Shown here: in pieces, positions 34,864 through 46,159 of the stretch | Numbering within the stretch: the stretch's first letter is position 1 | Layout of the letters: each line of letters opens with the position of its first letter | Assembly: GCA_019055375.1 (NCBI GenBank) | Contig: JAHQIW010005250.1 | Span: forward strand, 558,001-622,000 | Direction: 5' to 3' | DNA: 64,000 bases | Source of the DNA: Parelaphostrongylus tenuis | Taxonomy: Eukaryota; Nematoda; Chromadorea; Rhabditida; Metastrongylidae | The notes under the pieces: generated by a model | Seen by the model: only the letters and a program-made list of their open reading frames with translations | What the model was told of the DNA's origin: nothing | Databases searched by the model: none | Program-made: the position numbers and the translations under genes

Positions 34864-35603
34864 ATGACTCGTTGTGCCCTGTATGAAGTCAGAGCTGCTA
34901 TCCATGTAGACAGATCTAGCCTAGCGATTGCCTTTATGTCGAAAGTGGAAGCACCAGTGATGGATCTCCGGCCATTACTCTACTGTAGGTATATAGATGA
35001 CTGTTTGGTTATCTGCTCCACTCAAGAGGAGCTAGATAATTGTTTTAGATTGTTGAATGAACAGTCAGAGTATATAAAGTTTACCCGTGAGATACCAAAG
35101 GTCATTGGCTTCCTTTCTTGAACGTGCAAATAAGCTTAAGCGAGAGCGGCTACATCACAAAGTGGTACCGGAAGCCAAGTAGTAAAAATATCCTGGTTCA
35201 CTATCTCTCTTCTCATCCCTCACATACGAAAAAGGCGCTAGTAAAGAACATGTTTCGAACAGCAGCCAGCGTATGTACTGGGGAGGAGCAGAGAGAAGAA
35301 TCCGTGAAATTGCCTCGGGAAATAGCCACTTCCAATGGATATGAATTTGTAGCCCCTCGGCTTAGGTTTAGAGGAAATAGTGCGCCTCCAAACGAAAATT
35401 CGAATGAAAGGAAAATCCCGTTCATACTCCCGTTCTTTTCAAATGAGATTAGTACAGCTATAGAACGCTGTTTGAAAAGAGCGGGTTTAGAGCAATCGGT
35501 GGCTCTTATTGAAATACCACCGAATACTCTAAAACGCCAACTAGTTCATGTAGACAGATTTAGTACCAATTCACCAATAGAGGAGGAATGGAAGAGTTGG
35601 TGA
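34864..35603 (+). mobile_element. Penelope-like element reverse transcriptase, C-terminal part
   Basis: Two overlapping frames joined by a one-base shift near 35110. The first contains LAIAFMSKVEAP and the RT active-site region YCRYIDDCLVICST. The second opens with WLPFLNVQISLSESGYITKW, then YRKPSSKNILVHYLSSHPSH, the Penelope-typical RKP...HP.H block, and ends with IPPNTLKRQLVHVDRF. The YIDD catalytic motif is intact. The linker and GIY-YIG endonuclease are absent after the stop at 35603. The copy begins abruptly at 34864 beside a SINE tail, so it is 5'-truncated. Assignment to the nematode 'Nematis' group is only a guess. Confidence 0.82.
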
Positions 35604-36070
35604 GTATAGCAACGGGGTGGGTCCGCCGTTGCCAGTGATTTGATCTGTTGACTGATTGATGAGTTTTGCCGCTGAAGGCTAGTGATGTTGATGCCTCGAG
35701 TAAACATTAGTTTTATTATAGAGAGCAATGAGACAACATGAAAAATATATACTACAGAGTGGTTGAGAATGGTGAGAAAAGTTTTGTTAATAGCATAATT
35801 AGCATGGAAAGCGGGCAGTAATATGAAAAAATAGGAACTATTCGAAGAGATAGCTAATTTATACCAAGCGTGGTGATTATTTTAAGACTAGATTCTACAC
35901 GTGGCGAGAGGTCTTACAATATTAATGAGTCTTACAATATTTCTTAGAATTAGAACTACTTAAAGTCGATTCTGTTTCGCAGCGCTTCTTGTTTCGAGTG
36001 AATAGAACGCCTAGAATTCTTCATATATCCTTGCTGAATTTTGGAATTGCTCTTATACCTCTGATAAGAA

Positions 36071-36283
36071 TCACAAGGCCAAATACATTCCACGTTCATC
36101 ATTTTCGTAAGCACGTTCCACTACTAGGTAGTGGCTTTCCTGTGATTCACTCTTGACATCTCCTTTATCAGCCGCTAGTAGCTTATAACCGCAGGTTGAC
36201 AAACATCTCTGTATCACTTGATTTTCGACGTCCTGATGTAGTGTGGCAATGTTTTTGGCGACTATGCGTGCAGATTCCAATAC
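36071..36283 (-). CDS. Unidentified exon-like ORF (about 70 codons)
   Basis: After an acceptor-like TAG the frame reads VLESARIVAKNIATLHQDVE and continues through CGYKLLAADKGD and HYLVVERAYENDERG to a TGA. A GT follows TTGGCCTT, so the TGA could be part of a donor. Composition looks coding (balanced charged residues, no low complexity). Its phase 0 start matches the phase 0 end of the exon-like piece at 38284, so the two may belong to one gene. No family recognised. Confidence 0.35.
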   Translation of the reverse strand, partial: VLESARIVAKNIATLHQDVENQVIQRCLSTCGYKLLAADKGDVKSESQESHYLVVERAYENDERGMYLAL

Positions 36284-36728
36284 CTACGCTAGAGGTTTTT
36301 CTTTTTTTTTTACCTCACAAAGTCTTTTTGCCATTTTTTTGTGGTTATATTGACAGTTGATCGGGCTCCGACTCTAGAAATGCAAAAAAAAAAAGTGGAG
36401 TTCTCCTGTTTTTTAATGATTATTTCTACGCTGTCGAAGTCCATGTAAGCTTACTAAAAGCCCACTTTCCTCTCAACTCTGCAAATAAGTTGTTCAGAAT
36501 GCTGAATTGTCAATCTAGTAATGCAACAGAATCTTCATAAAAGATATTTATTTGCCGCCATTCCAAAAGTGATTTATCACATGTGTCTTCGTATTCGGAC
36601 AGTATTCGCTCTGTACGGGTCATGCCTTCTGCTGAAAGAACGATATAACGAGCATAGCAAAAATGATATAGTGTCATTTTTACCTTATCCTAATTAATTT
36701 TCACATAGTTTTCTTGAAAGAGAGAGTA

Positions 36729-36982
36729 GGGCGCCATGGACGAGTGGCTGTGATGCTCGTCTCGACGCCTGTGGAGCTTAACCCCACCCCCCACTTTCTC
36801 CGGCGGTCAAAAACAAGGCTATGTGGAACGACACAGCCAGATTATCCTCGAGACTGCGAAGAAATTTGCTCAATCAGTATTTTACGCCGTTCAAGAAGAA
36901 GACGAGATAGCAAATTAAATGCTAGAAGTAATAGAATTCGCACAGTGAAAAAAACACTGTGAAAACGGACAACTAAAGTGTC
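36729..36982 (+). mobile_element. tRNA-Ser/Leu-like SINE, family 2
   Basis: GGGCGCCATGGACGAGTGGC head, TGATGCTCGTCTCGACGCC, then the TGTGGAACG...TCGAGACTGCGAAGAAAT body, GTTCAAGAAGAAGACGA, and a tail with CACAGTGAAAAAAACACTGTG, a short hairpin. Confidence 0.72.
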
Positions 36983-37940
36983 GGAAAAAAAATCTCTCGA
37001 AGGTACCTATAATTATTTTTTCAAGATGGTACACCTTTTTAGAGCATTTTCTAAACTTGGCTACGATATTATTGTAAAATTATGGAATGTCGGTCGTGAA
37101 TTTGTTGATTATTAGTTTTTTCTCATGGTATTTTTGTGTTGCTTCCTAATTGTACAACGATGAAATTTGATACTTACAACTGTCTTATTATTGATGACTT
37201 ATTACTTTACCGGCGTCTACCTGATGTCTTCTTTTATCTGAAAAAGATCAATAGGTACTACCACACCGACTCACTGGTAATGGCTACTAAATTCTGAACC
37301 CGAGAGAATGAAATGCTTGGTAATCGCGCAGGAGGACCGAACCAGCATTGTGTTTGCGGTTGACGGTATAACTACCACTTCACCTTCACAACATACGCTT
37401 CGAAGTAGACGCAGCCACACAACTGCTAGCCATTGTGCATATACCTGTCTCCGTAAGCACGAGTCCTTGTTATTGCAGCGTTTCACCTCTTGTAGTCTAT
37501 TCGAATGTTAGGCAGGTTGATACTAACAGCTTCTGCAATCATCCAAGTTGTTCAATACTCTCATTGGAAGGAATTACTTTTTCGGTGTCTATCGTCGATA
37601 GCCATCAAGAAGTGACTGACCTTTCACCACGATAAAATCCGGACTACTTTCACCACTATCAATTTTTTGCCACAAAAACGCTACACTGTTGACCGTAAAA
37701 TCATGCTGTTGTGCTTTTTCATGCCTGTTCGAACGATCTGTAGTTTTTTTTTATTTGAATGGAGATAAAAGGTCAAATGGAATAGGGAGATAATACAGTT
37801 TGAACTGATTATAGATAGCTAGTCTTAGACCTTGAAATACGGTTCAAAAAAAGGGCAAAGTTGACGAAATATCAGTCATAAACCAAAACTCAAACAATAA
37901 TATCAACAACAATAATAAGGACAATGAGGAATAAGGATAG

Positions 37941-38200
37941 GGGCGCCGTGGTCGAGTGGTTGTGGTGCTCGTCGTGGCGCGCGTGGAGCCGAGCTCCACC
38001 TTACACGTTCCAGACAGTTAACAATAACGCCTTACGGTAGGCCTTTGCCGAGCTATCTTCGAGATCGCAAAGAGATTCCCTCGGCCACTATTCTACGACA
38101 TTCAAGAAGAAGACGGAAAATCGATATAAACGTTAGAAACACTGGGATAAGCACAGTGAAAAAAAAAAACGCTGTGAAGGTGGATCAATGAAGTGTCTAA
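37941..38200 (+). mobile_element. tRNA-Ser/Leu-like SINE, family 2
   Basis: GGGCGCCGTGGTCGAGTGGT head, GGTGCTCGTCGTGGC, GTGGAGCCGAGCTCC, then TCTTCGAGATCGCAAAGAGA body, TTCAAGAAGAAGACGGAAAA and a tail ending in the CACAGTG(A)nCGCTGTG hairpin. It is in the same orientation as, and 1.2 kb from, the copy at 36729. Confidence 0.74.
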
Positions 38201-38283
38201 AGCGAGAATAAGGATGTAGTTGGAAGATTGGACAGAAAAAATCGATGTCATTATCACGTCACAAGAAAGGCAGTCTTACATAC

Positions 38284-38540
38284 ATAATATTTGATAATCT
38301 TCATGGGCATGACGTCGATAAGCTGCAAGACGGCTTCGGGTTTGGCACCAAATAAAGAAGCAATAATCTTCGGACATTCTCACGACTATGACCTTGGCAT
38401 TGATCACCTTACTCACCATTTTCTTGACAAGCAGACACGAGATTGTTAACATACTTCTAAGCTCTACAAAAGCGGCTGACATTTTAGTGATTTCTCCTTC
38501 TTTAGAACCGTTTTGCTTTCTATAAGTCGTCGAGCTGTCA
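38284..38540 (-). CDS. Unidentified exon-like pieces upstream of 36283
   Basis: Two short stretches end at good donors. One reads MSAAFVELRSMLTISCLLVK and ends at ATG|GTGAGTAAG near 38443. The other reads KIIASLFGAKPEAVLQLIDV and then MPMKIIKYY, and ends at TAT|GTATGTAAG at 38284. The two are in frames that do not join cleanly. Joining the second to the piece at 36283 keeps the frame. Product unknown. Confidence 0.25.
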
Positions 38541-39039
38541 CTGGAGACCAGAAGAACAGTCTGACATCGGCGAGGAAGCACCTCTAAAGTGTGGCATTTT
38601 CTAGTCGCCAGTTCCAAACCCAGGAACCCCCTGAACGAGATAGGAAAAGAGATTTAACGGAAGTAAAAGTCAACATATTTGCACAGCAATAAAAAATAGT
38701 GGTTAAGATTTTTGAGATATTCTGTATAAATTTCAGGAACAGACAGAACCGCACATAGGAATGCATTGTTATCACAGGTAGTATGATACGGCATACAAGT
38801 GTTTTATTTATATGAATGTGGAAAGTGGAAGGGGAGAGCGATGCATTAGCAGTCTATGCGATCTCTGCACGGTTAATCACAACGTGGAAACTCAGTAAAA
38901 GCACATAGGATTCGTCGAAATTGTGGAAAAGTTGTTTTGCTTGGTGCAATCAAAATTCAAATTCAGCAATTTTTTTTGTTGAAGTTACGGAGGAGGTGCT
39001 TGAAAGACCCGATTATGGACAGCTTAATCTATCCGATCT

Positions 39040-39110
39040 CTAGAGGAGGCGAAATTCACCGAAACGCCAGCTATCTAAAATTTTGTTATAACAACCTCGT
39101 GTTTTAACAT
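39040..39110 (+). repeat. Short repeat with GGCGAAATTCACCGAAACG motif
   Basis: Third copy, followed by ATAACAACCTCGTGTTTTAA. Confidence 0.35.
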
Positions 39111-40029
39111 GTAAAAAAAATCTGCTAACTACTGAGCAATGTCGAAGTTTATAGACAGCCAATCTTGGGAAGTAAAAAAGAGGCTATAAAAGATTAAGAA
39201 AAATAAATTTAAAAAAATAAATGAAAACGAAAGACCTCCTGTAACCAAAATCTTATCATTGCGTAAAATCGCCTACAAAAGAAAAGAAGTATTTGATAAA
39301 ATCAAGCGATGCACGCCTTGTGGTAGGTACTGTGAAAGATTAGGACTGACCACTACACACTGATAAGCAACTCGAATTGTTGTAAAGAACTGAGAATCAG
39401 CGGCAGTGTAATAAACTGCTTTGAAACGACTTCATTCACCGACGAATGTTAGCAAAGGTTGAGGTAAATCATTTGAAAAACGCGAAACTTTTGTTCAGAA
39501 AAGTGATGAAAAGGGTGTGAAATTCCTCTGACTGTCAAGAATTATTAATCAATCGTATGTTTAGGACCGGATGAGAGAAAATCACAGCGAGAGTATCGAT
39601 GGTGTCGTGCTAACACGCGCCCCTCGAAAGGATACTTGTGCTTTGATCCATTAAACATGCGTCAGATTCCACGTTTTGCTGGTATCTCGGCATTTCGAGG
39701 CCATTTGCACACCTTATCCTGTTGTTGAAAATGAATAAGTAGTCAGTTGAGGCTATAATTTCTATGTTCTCTCTATCATATACTGCAAGAGCACTTGATG
39801 TGACATCATGCTTTTGGTTGTATCAACACTTTAGAGGTGTTTGATTGGCAGTTGAACAATGCAATAGCTCACTATACTACTTAGGTGCATCGATATACGA
39901 CATTTAGCACGTTTAGTTCTGAGGCATATACAAATTGAAATTTTATGCATGAATTTCAAACAGAAACAATGATAATTCTTCTTCAAAATAAAGGCTACGT
40001 TTTCCACAATTCCCTGTCATTGGTCCACC

Positions 40030-40330
40030 AGGTTTCGGATGTGGTTTAAAAATCAATCCTTCGATTTCGAATCAAGGAACTCTTGACATGCTTCTTCAAC
40101 TTCATTACCTTTCAAAGCAGCAACCAAATCTTCGCTATACAATTCTCTTGGACGTCTCGATTGAGGCTTGTCTTCGAGGTCTAGATCTCCGGCGTTAGAG
40201 CGTTGAAACTAGCGTCCAGCAGCAGATTTGCTTGTTGTGCCTTCCTTCAATTTCGATGATTTCATCGACTGCAGCTTTGTGACGCAATAAAACATGAATA
40301 TCGACTGTACCGCTGGACATGACGTAGGCT
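40030..40330 (-). mobile_element. Mariner N-terminal fragment
   Basis: Minus strand reads FLLRHKAAVDEII and, in another frame, GDLDLEDKPQSRRPRELYSE followed by DLVAALKGNEVEEACQEFLD. This is the helix-turn-helix end of a mariner transposase. The catalytic part is missing. Confidence 0.6.
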
Positions 40331-42072
40331 TATAACAAAGTGAAAAGAGAGCCGAATAGTATCTAGGCCTTCAGTGGCAAATCCCACATAAGGAACTGTA
40401 ATTTTCCCGTGGTATGCATGGGAGTTAAGTCATGCTTATTGGAGCGCTTCAGAAATTTCTTTTCAGCCTAGTACATAAATCTGCCCATCTCAAAGAGTAA
40501 AGGAATTTTTGCTAGCAACTCTACAAATGGTTGAAAAAATAACCATGTGAATTAGGCAGTTTTGGGTATTTTCGGAAATGAAGTCGTTCCAGACGAAACC
40601 AATGGCAAAAATCAAGAAGCAAGAGCAATTTCAAGATTATGTATGGTGCAGAGTACTGCTATGCATTAAACTGCCAATAAAAACAGCAGGTCGTGCACTG
40701 CTGTGGTGCTATTCTCTGTAACAACACATTGGTGACGACCTAGTTTTGAGCTACTCCATGTGTAAAATGAATAAAATCGGTACACGCTACACTGCCTACC
40801 CACTACTCCTCATCGTATACTTTCATTTTCTGATCCTCGTGATACAGCTCGTTTATACCCGCGTTTTCCATGACATTTTAGTTTTCCGTAACCTAAGTCT
40901 ACCATGTCCTATGTGGTGTTCTTCAGTCTATCTTGTCATATACCTACGCAGTACCTAAACTCTACTGAGAAACCCGTCTTAAAAAACAGTTTTTAGCGTC
41001 ACATTACTCACTGAGAACAATTACTCTCGTATTTTCTTCGGCAAAGGAATCACTGAAGAGAGTTTGATAGACCGACAACAATCTTCTAGGGTTTATATTA
41101 ATATCGATAAGTAAAGTCACGAGATTTGTAAAGAAATCTACATAGCTCAAAATTGAATGTTATGGACAAAGAAACGATCAGTCAAGAGAAATTCTACAAG
41201 ATACCACCGTTGTTAGGGAACCATCCTCTTCCATTTTTTTTTGTCAACTTATTCTCATCCTGTGCAATGTTAGCCACACAAAACAATCATGATGGGAAAA
41301 TATTTCGCTAATCAGACTTCTAAAGAGAAGATTGTGTTAGAAATGAGTACGCTCTGAGATAACTGCTAGGATGGCATAGATTAACGAGTTTTTTCAATTT
41401 GGAGAAATGCTGATGTCGATTTTTGCAGCCAGGAGAGCGAAGGCAAACAAATCAATTCATCAGCTCGGACACTACTCCGTCGGGAACAATAATATTGTGG
41501 AAGGGCACTCATCAATGGAAAATGGTAACATCGAAATACATGTAATATACGGTTGCCACCTCAGAACTTAACCTCTTGTCGTTTGGAACTTCAACGTCTT
41601 GTCTTTCAATAAAAATTTGTGCTTTTGTGCTATTCCGACACTTTTACAGCATATATTACGTTTGTTTTAAAATTTAAAGTGGGTGTGCAACAAAATTTAT
41701 CAAAATTGTGTTAATAGAAGAAGACTGAATACGCCACAATTAACGCTATTTTTTGAACAGTCACAAATTGGAACGTAAATTTTGAAAACAGGCATTCACC
41801 TCTTCATAATGTTTTGCCATTGAATGTTTAGTGAAAGTAATTTACAGTACTAAAGATCTAAAATAAAATAAAGTAAAAATTGTAAATACTATAGCACTTA
41901 TTCGCCCGAACAACTGCTGTCTCCCTACTTCAGTAACACATATGCCGAACACATACTGTCTTCACTTTCGGAAAAATGCGTATTAAATGAATCTCTTTTG
42001 AGAAAACGGAACTCATCTTATTTAACCGCCTCTAGAGGTAATATGATATCATAAAGGTAGCCGTTAATGCAG

Positions 42073-42312
42073 AATGATGTGCAAAACTTTTACGTCAGGT
42101 GAGACTCGAACCCACAGTTCATCCTATCTGGGATGCTTCTTTGAACCGTTGCACTGCCTACGCCTGTTTTGACATCACTCTTTCTACGCTATAACGCATC
42201 TATCTGTCAGCAACCAACCGTCAACTGCCTGGCACCGGTAGTAGAGGTGCCTTCGGTTAAGGTGAAATGCGTGCTCAAATGCCACTTGACGAAAAAGTTT
42301 TGCACATCACTC
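42073..42312 (-). mobile_element. tRNA-like foldback element, family 2, in Penelope copy A
   Basis: Inverted ends GATGTGCAAAACTTTT and AAAAGTTTTGCACATC enclose a minus-strand tRNA-like unit: GCAGTGCAACGG A box, CATCC...GGATG anticodon stem, GGGTTCGAGTC B box and CCTGACG acceptor. The equivalent position of Penelope copy B holds a shorter version. Confidence 0.7.
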
Positions 42313-42757
42313 TAGTATGTTTATAATCTCTTTGACTTCAGTGATTGGAGAGAAATCTTTTAAGAAGAATAGCAGTCGTCTCTATGTCTATTTGTAACAA
42401 TGTTCGTTATAATATAAGGAATATTAACGAAGAAAATTTGAGAATCTATTGCGGCAGCAAAATTGAACGTCTAATGGAATTCTTTTGAACTGGCAGCTTT
42501 TTTAGCCATGGTGCAAAGCTTTAGGTAATTACTTAATAATGCTGAGCGCTATGCAAAACTTTGGACTACATACGAAAATCAAACCAGCATTTCACCCTTT
42601 TTTGGGGGCGGGTGACAACCAATTGAACTATCCACGCTCCTATTCTGCCATCACTTTTTGCACACAAATTTCAACTACAGTAAATCACGAAAATCCCGTT
42701 TTCAACGAGTTTGAAAGGTATTATAAAGTGGATTACACACCAAACTGTCCTAGAGTT

Positions 42758-43121
42758 GTACCCAATATATGGAGTGCTGTGCAAAAACGTTTCCTTCAGC
42801 CGGGATTCAAACCCAGATCTCACTCTTTCCGGGAGCGGATGCTATGCGTTGCACTCCCGACGCTCGTTTTGCAGAGCACTCTTATTTACGCTATACCGCG
42901 TTGTCTGCCAACAGCCAACCGTCGACGGTCTGGCGGGGCAGCCGCTATCGGCATTGAACCCACTTGTGTTGACAGACATTGGATATCGATAATCAGTCTA
43001 AATTCTTTCTATCTGGGTTCGAATCCCGGCTGACGCAAAAGTTTTTGCACAGCACTCCACATATTGGGTATAATAGAACATCATACCACTGCAAGTGGCA
43101 GTCAAAATAGAAAGAAGTTAG
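42758..43121 (+). mobile_element. Inverted-dimer tRNA-like retroposon, copy 2, inserted in Penelope copy A
   Basis: Flanked by 14-bp direct repeats ACTGTCCTAGAGTT at 42744-42757 and 43122-43135. The same site is uninterrupted in Penelope copy B (63091-63104). Ends are inverted: GTACCCAATATATGG...CAGCCGGGATTC on the left and GAATCCCGGCTG...CATATTGGGTAT on the right. On the minus strand a full cloverleaf can be drawn from 42891 to about 42815: 7-bp acceptor GCGTCGG/CTGACGC, anticodon stem CGCTC/GAGTG and T arm with GGGTTTGAATCCC. Confidence 0.85.
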
Positions 43122-44164
43122 ACTGTCCTAGAGTTACTATTATAGGAGATATGTTCCTACCATACAGTGCGCAATTGTTACTGGAATTGCAGCCAGTTTT
43201 TTTCTCCTGCTCAACGTTTTTTTAAAATAGTACTATGACCATTTCATGTTGTTTGCATGAAGTGCAGAATGCTCCGCTAAGAAGCGAAGCAACAATGGTT
43301 GAGTTTGAAACGACAAAGGTAGATATTTTTACCACCTCGTTTTCCTCAAACGTTCTTTCAAAAGTAGTAATATGTTAGTGAAGTTGATTCAACTTTCCTT
43401 TTATTTGCGAATGAATCTTGCCACGTGCTTAATTGCCACCAACACCAAGAAATCAACTCGGTTTCAAACAACGAATTAAAACATTCCATGCGTCATTTCG
43501 AGAGCTGATAAAGTCGAAGATCATTCGGTTCTTAATGAACGATAAAGGTGCAGTTTTTCCCCGTCAGTTGCATGTTACTATAACAGAAGAACATTTCCAA
43601 GACAATGCTCTTTATTGGCCGTCCTCTGAAAAAGAATGTAAAGAAGGATAGTGAAAATTGAATATAGAATAGGTCTTAACGGCAAAGGTTGCTGGCTTAA
43701 AGCATTAAGTTATCCGACAACTCAACAATGATTCTTTTCCTCTTTCTCCCGTTCTTCAAACACTAATAAAAACACACAAGCTCACTACTATTGATTTCGA
43801 ATCTACTGATACTTCAGCATTCAATATTAGACCTATCATCAGTTGCATAAGCGGGCTAACGGCCAGGATAATATGATTCCCGAGCCTCTTATTTTCGCCA
43901 TTGTTGGAGCTCGCAGCAGCCTATCTCACTAACATCAAAATTTTCCTGAACACTTAAAACAAGCGTGTACAAACCGCGGAAAAAGTTGATTATGTTTTGG
44001 GATCGGATTTTTTCCATTAGCATTACTGCCAATTTTTGGTAATATGTAACAAAATTTGATTTGAGCAAATTTTATCGTAGCCAAAGATTTAATATTACTG
44101 AAAGGACCTCTACAAACTTATTTTTTGTACAAAGTGCACTCACCTGTTTTAAAAATCTCCACAT

Positions 44165-44300
44165 TTCACTCGTGTTTCCCTGCCCTTTTGCAGAACAAAG
44201 TTTTTTACTAGACTATTGGTAGCCATTCAATAGCTTGAGCAACGAAGATTTTAGTACTTAGCTTGGTCTGTCAGTAAAAATTTCCGGAGTAAGCTTCAAT
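44165..44300 (+). repeat. Dispersed repeat, family R, fragment at the end of Penelope copy A
   Basis: CCTTTTGCAGAACAAAGTTT, TTTACTAGACTATTGGTAGC and CATTCAATAGCTTGAG match family R. Its position at the point where the Penelope RT becomes unreadable suggests an insertion. Confidence 0.4.
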
Positions 44301-45249
44301 CACACAAAAACTCAATGTCTTCTAACTGAGTGAGTTCTTCTGATAGCGGATTTATACTATTATAGAGGAAAGCTTCGATTCTAAGTAAACTTGTCGCTGT
44401 TGAAGAATAGTTTGTTATTGGAAAGACTCCTACAAACGAAATTTTACTGAAAAAATCGTCTAGATGTCCTAGAAACCCTAAATTTTAATGCATATCTACA
44501 TAATTATGAAACAGCCCATTTGCAGCTCATTCTTCATATTTCTTTCGACGATGTAGTGTATATGTATTCCGAGGACACATTTTCTGCACTGAAAAACTTC
44601 TAGAAGAGACTGATGTAGAAGGACTTTTTAGATGAGGCGGGTACAAGAGCTGATAGGGTTTGCATCATCTATTTAGATACTTATTTGGAAAAGATGGAAA
44701 TGAATGGAGTTTTTAACAAATTACAATTGAATATATGGAAAGCTGTTACCCATGAGATGACAGAGCAGAGTCTTTTTGAAAGCCATATCGAAGTGTCAAC
44801 TCATAAAGCATGCTAGTAGGTGGAATATTTACAAGCGTAATCGATAAAGTGGCACTGTATTGCAATAAGCAGTATTATTCTTGAGAAACAAGTTGATCTT
44901 CTGCAATTGTTATGGCATATTTTGACGAAGAACAGCCCAATTTTGTGATAGTTCTAGTTTGTTCACCCATCTTTTACTGATGACGAAATCCCTCTTAGTA
45001 GTGGCAAAAGTCTGAAAGCATTGTGAAACTACAGCATTACAAATATAACGTGCTCCATCTGCATGGTCGATCGCGTTCACCGCCGCTCGAGCCTGCTATC
45101 AACTCTCCTACGGGTTAAAATAAACGGCGAGCAAAACGCCATTAACAACAAAATATAGAGCGAAAAATCCGCATTAGAATGACGTATGGCATTATCACAT
45201 TCATTGGAAAATTCATTCCATATGATACGCCAAATTTCAAGAATGCAAG

Positions 45250-45830
45250 AATTTATTTCGAATGTTTTATTAAGACCACGCTCAAATTTCAATATATCTG
45301 AAAATTATTATTTGAGCCAACATTCATGTGGTCTGGTAATGGGCTCTTGTACAGCCTGATACATGTGTTTCAATCTTATAATCTCGTCAGTCGGGCAGAA
45401 CTCGTCGTTTTTTAGTCCTTTTAGTCAATCCTCTCGGGAGTTCTGTTCTCCGTATAAAGACGTAGCGAAGACGAACGATTCACAGTGCAAGTCGAGTGAT
45501 ATTATCACTGAACATACAGTGTGTTGTGCAATCGATTGCTCTTTGGCTGGTTTTTTTTTATAATATTATGCCTTTAATTCGAGCATTTTAGTAAGACCAC
45601 GCTACGGTGTCTTTCACGTATGTTTGGTGATAATTTCACTTGACTTACAGTGTAAATCGTATCTTCGCTACCTCTTTATAGGGAGAATAGGGTTTCCGAG
45701 AGAATCGGTTAGAAAAACTAAAAGACGACAGGTTTTGCCCGACTGACGAGAATGTAAGGTCGAAACGCGTGTATCGGGCCGTACAAGAGCCCAGTACCAG
45801 ATCACATGACATGTTGGCTCAAATATAATA
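45250..45830 (+). repeat. Palindromic element, family P
   Basis: Complete but diverged copy: ATTTGAGCCAACATTCATGT, GATACATGTGTTTCAATC, CAGTCGGGCAGAACTCGTCG on the left, and the inverted set ending ACATGACATGTTGGCTCAAA on the right. It starts with the family flank TTTTATTAAGACCACGCTCA. Confidence 0.78.
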
Positions 45831-46159
45831 CACAAATTACATGGTGCTGCAAGACGTCCACATTTGATTTGTACTGCAACTTGTCTTTCTCAAATATCCT
45901 GCGATTAATTTCTATAGAAAATCGCTCGCTAAATTGAGAGATTTTCAACATAAATATATCGATAATTGGGCGGCATTCAAACACTTATTCACAATCATGT
46001 GCGCTGTCACACAACTTTCCAGCACTAAGGAGACTTTGATATATGGACTTATTTGACGTCGGACCTTAATCTTTGTTGTTTTCAATATATTCAAACTCCC
46101 CATCCTGAAAAGCGCGGCTAATTTTTCACACGAATTTGATTCTAGATTCGTTTCGCTTG

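Larger units (their letters stand above)
38201..40029. other. Mostly unassigned
   Basis: Apart from the exon-like pieces at 38284-38540 and the short repeat at 39040, no motif was recognised. Confidence 0.4.
40697..44100 (+). mobile_element. Penelope-like element, copy A (5' region and start of RT)
   Basis: Aligns by eye along about 3 kb with 61170-64000 in the same orientation. At 43740-44000 a frame reads LIKTHKLTTIDFESTDTSAF, then IRPIISCISGLTARI and LELAAAYLTN, the N-terminal RT blocks of Penelope-like elements (KTHK, RPIIS, G...R). An upstream ORF at 43433-43651 is of unknown role. A tRNA-like foldback (42073-42312) is shared with copy B. A second one (42758-43121) is present only here. 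RT blocks beyond 44100 are not readable and a different repeat follows. Confidence 0.72.

Noticed and set aside
42539..43033. Plus-strand ORF of 164 codons
   Set aside because: It crosses the boundary of the tRNA-like retroposon and is noncoding repeat sequence.
44955..44985. CTGATGACGAAATCC resembling a hammerhead ribozyme core near a Penelope element
   Set aside because: There is no stem II between CTGATGA and GAAA, so it cannot form the ribozyme.
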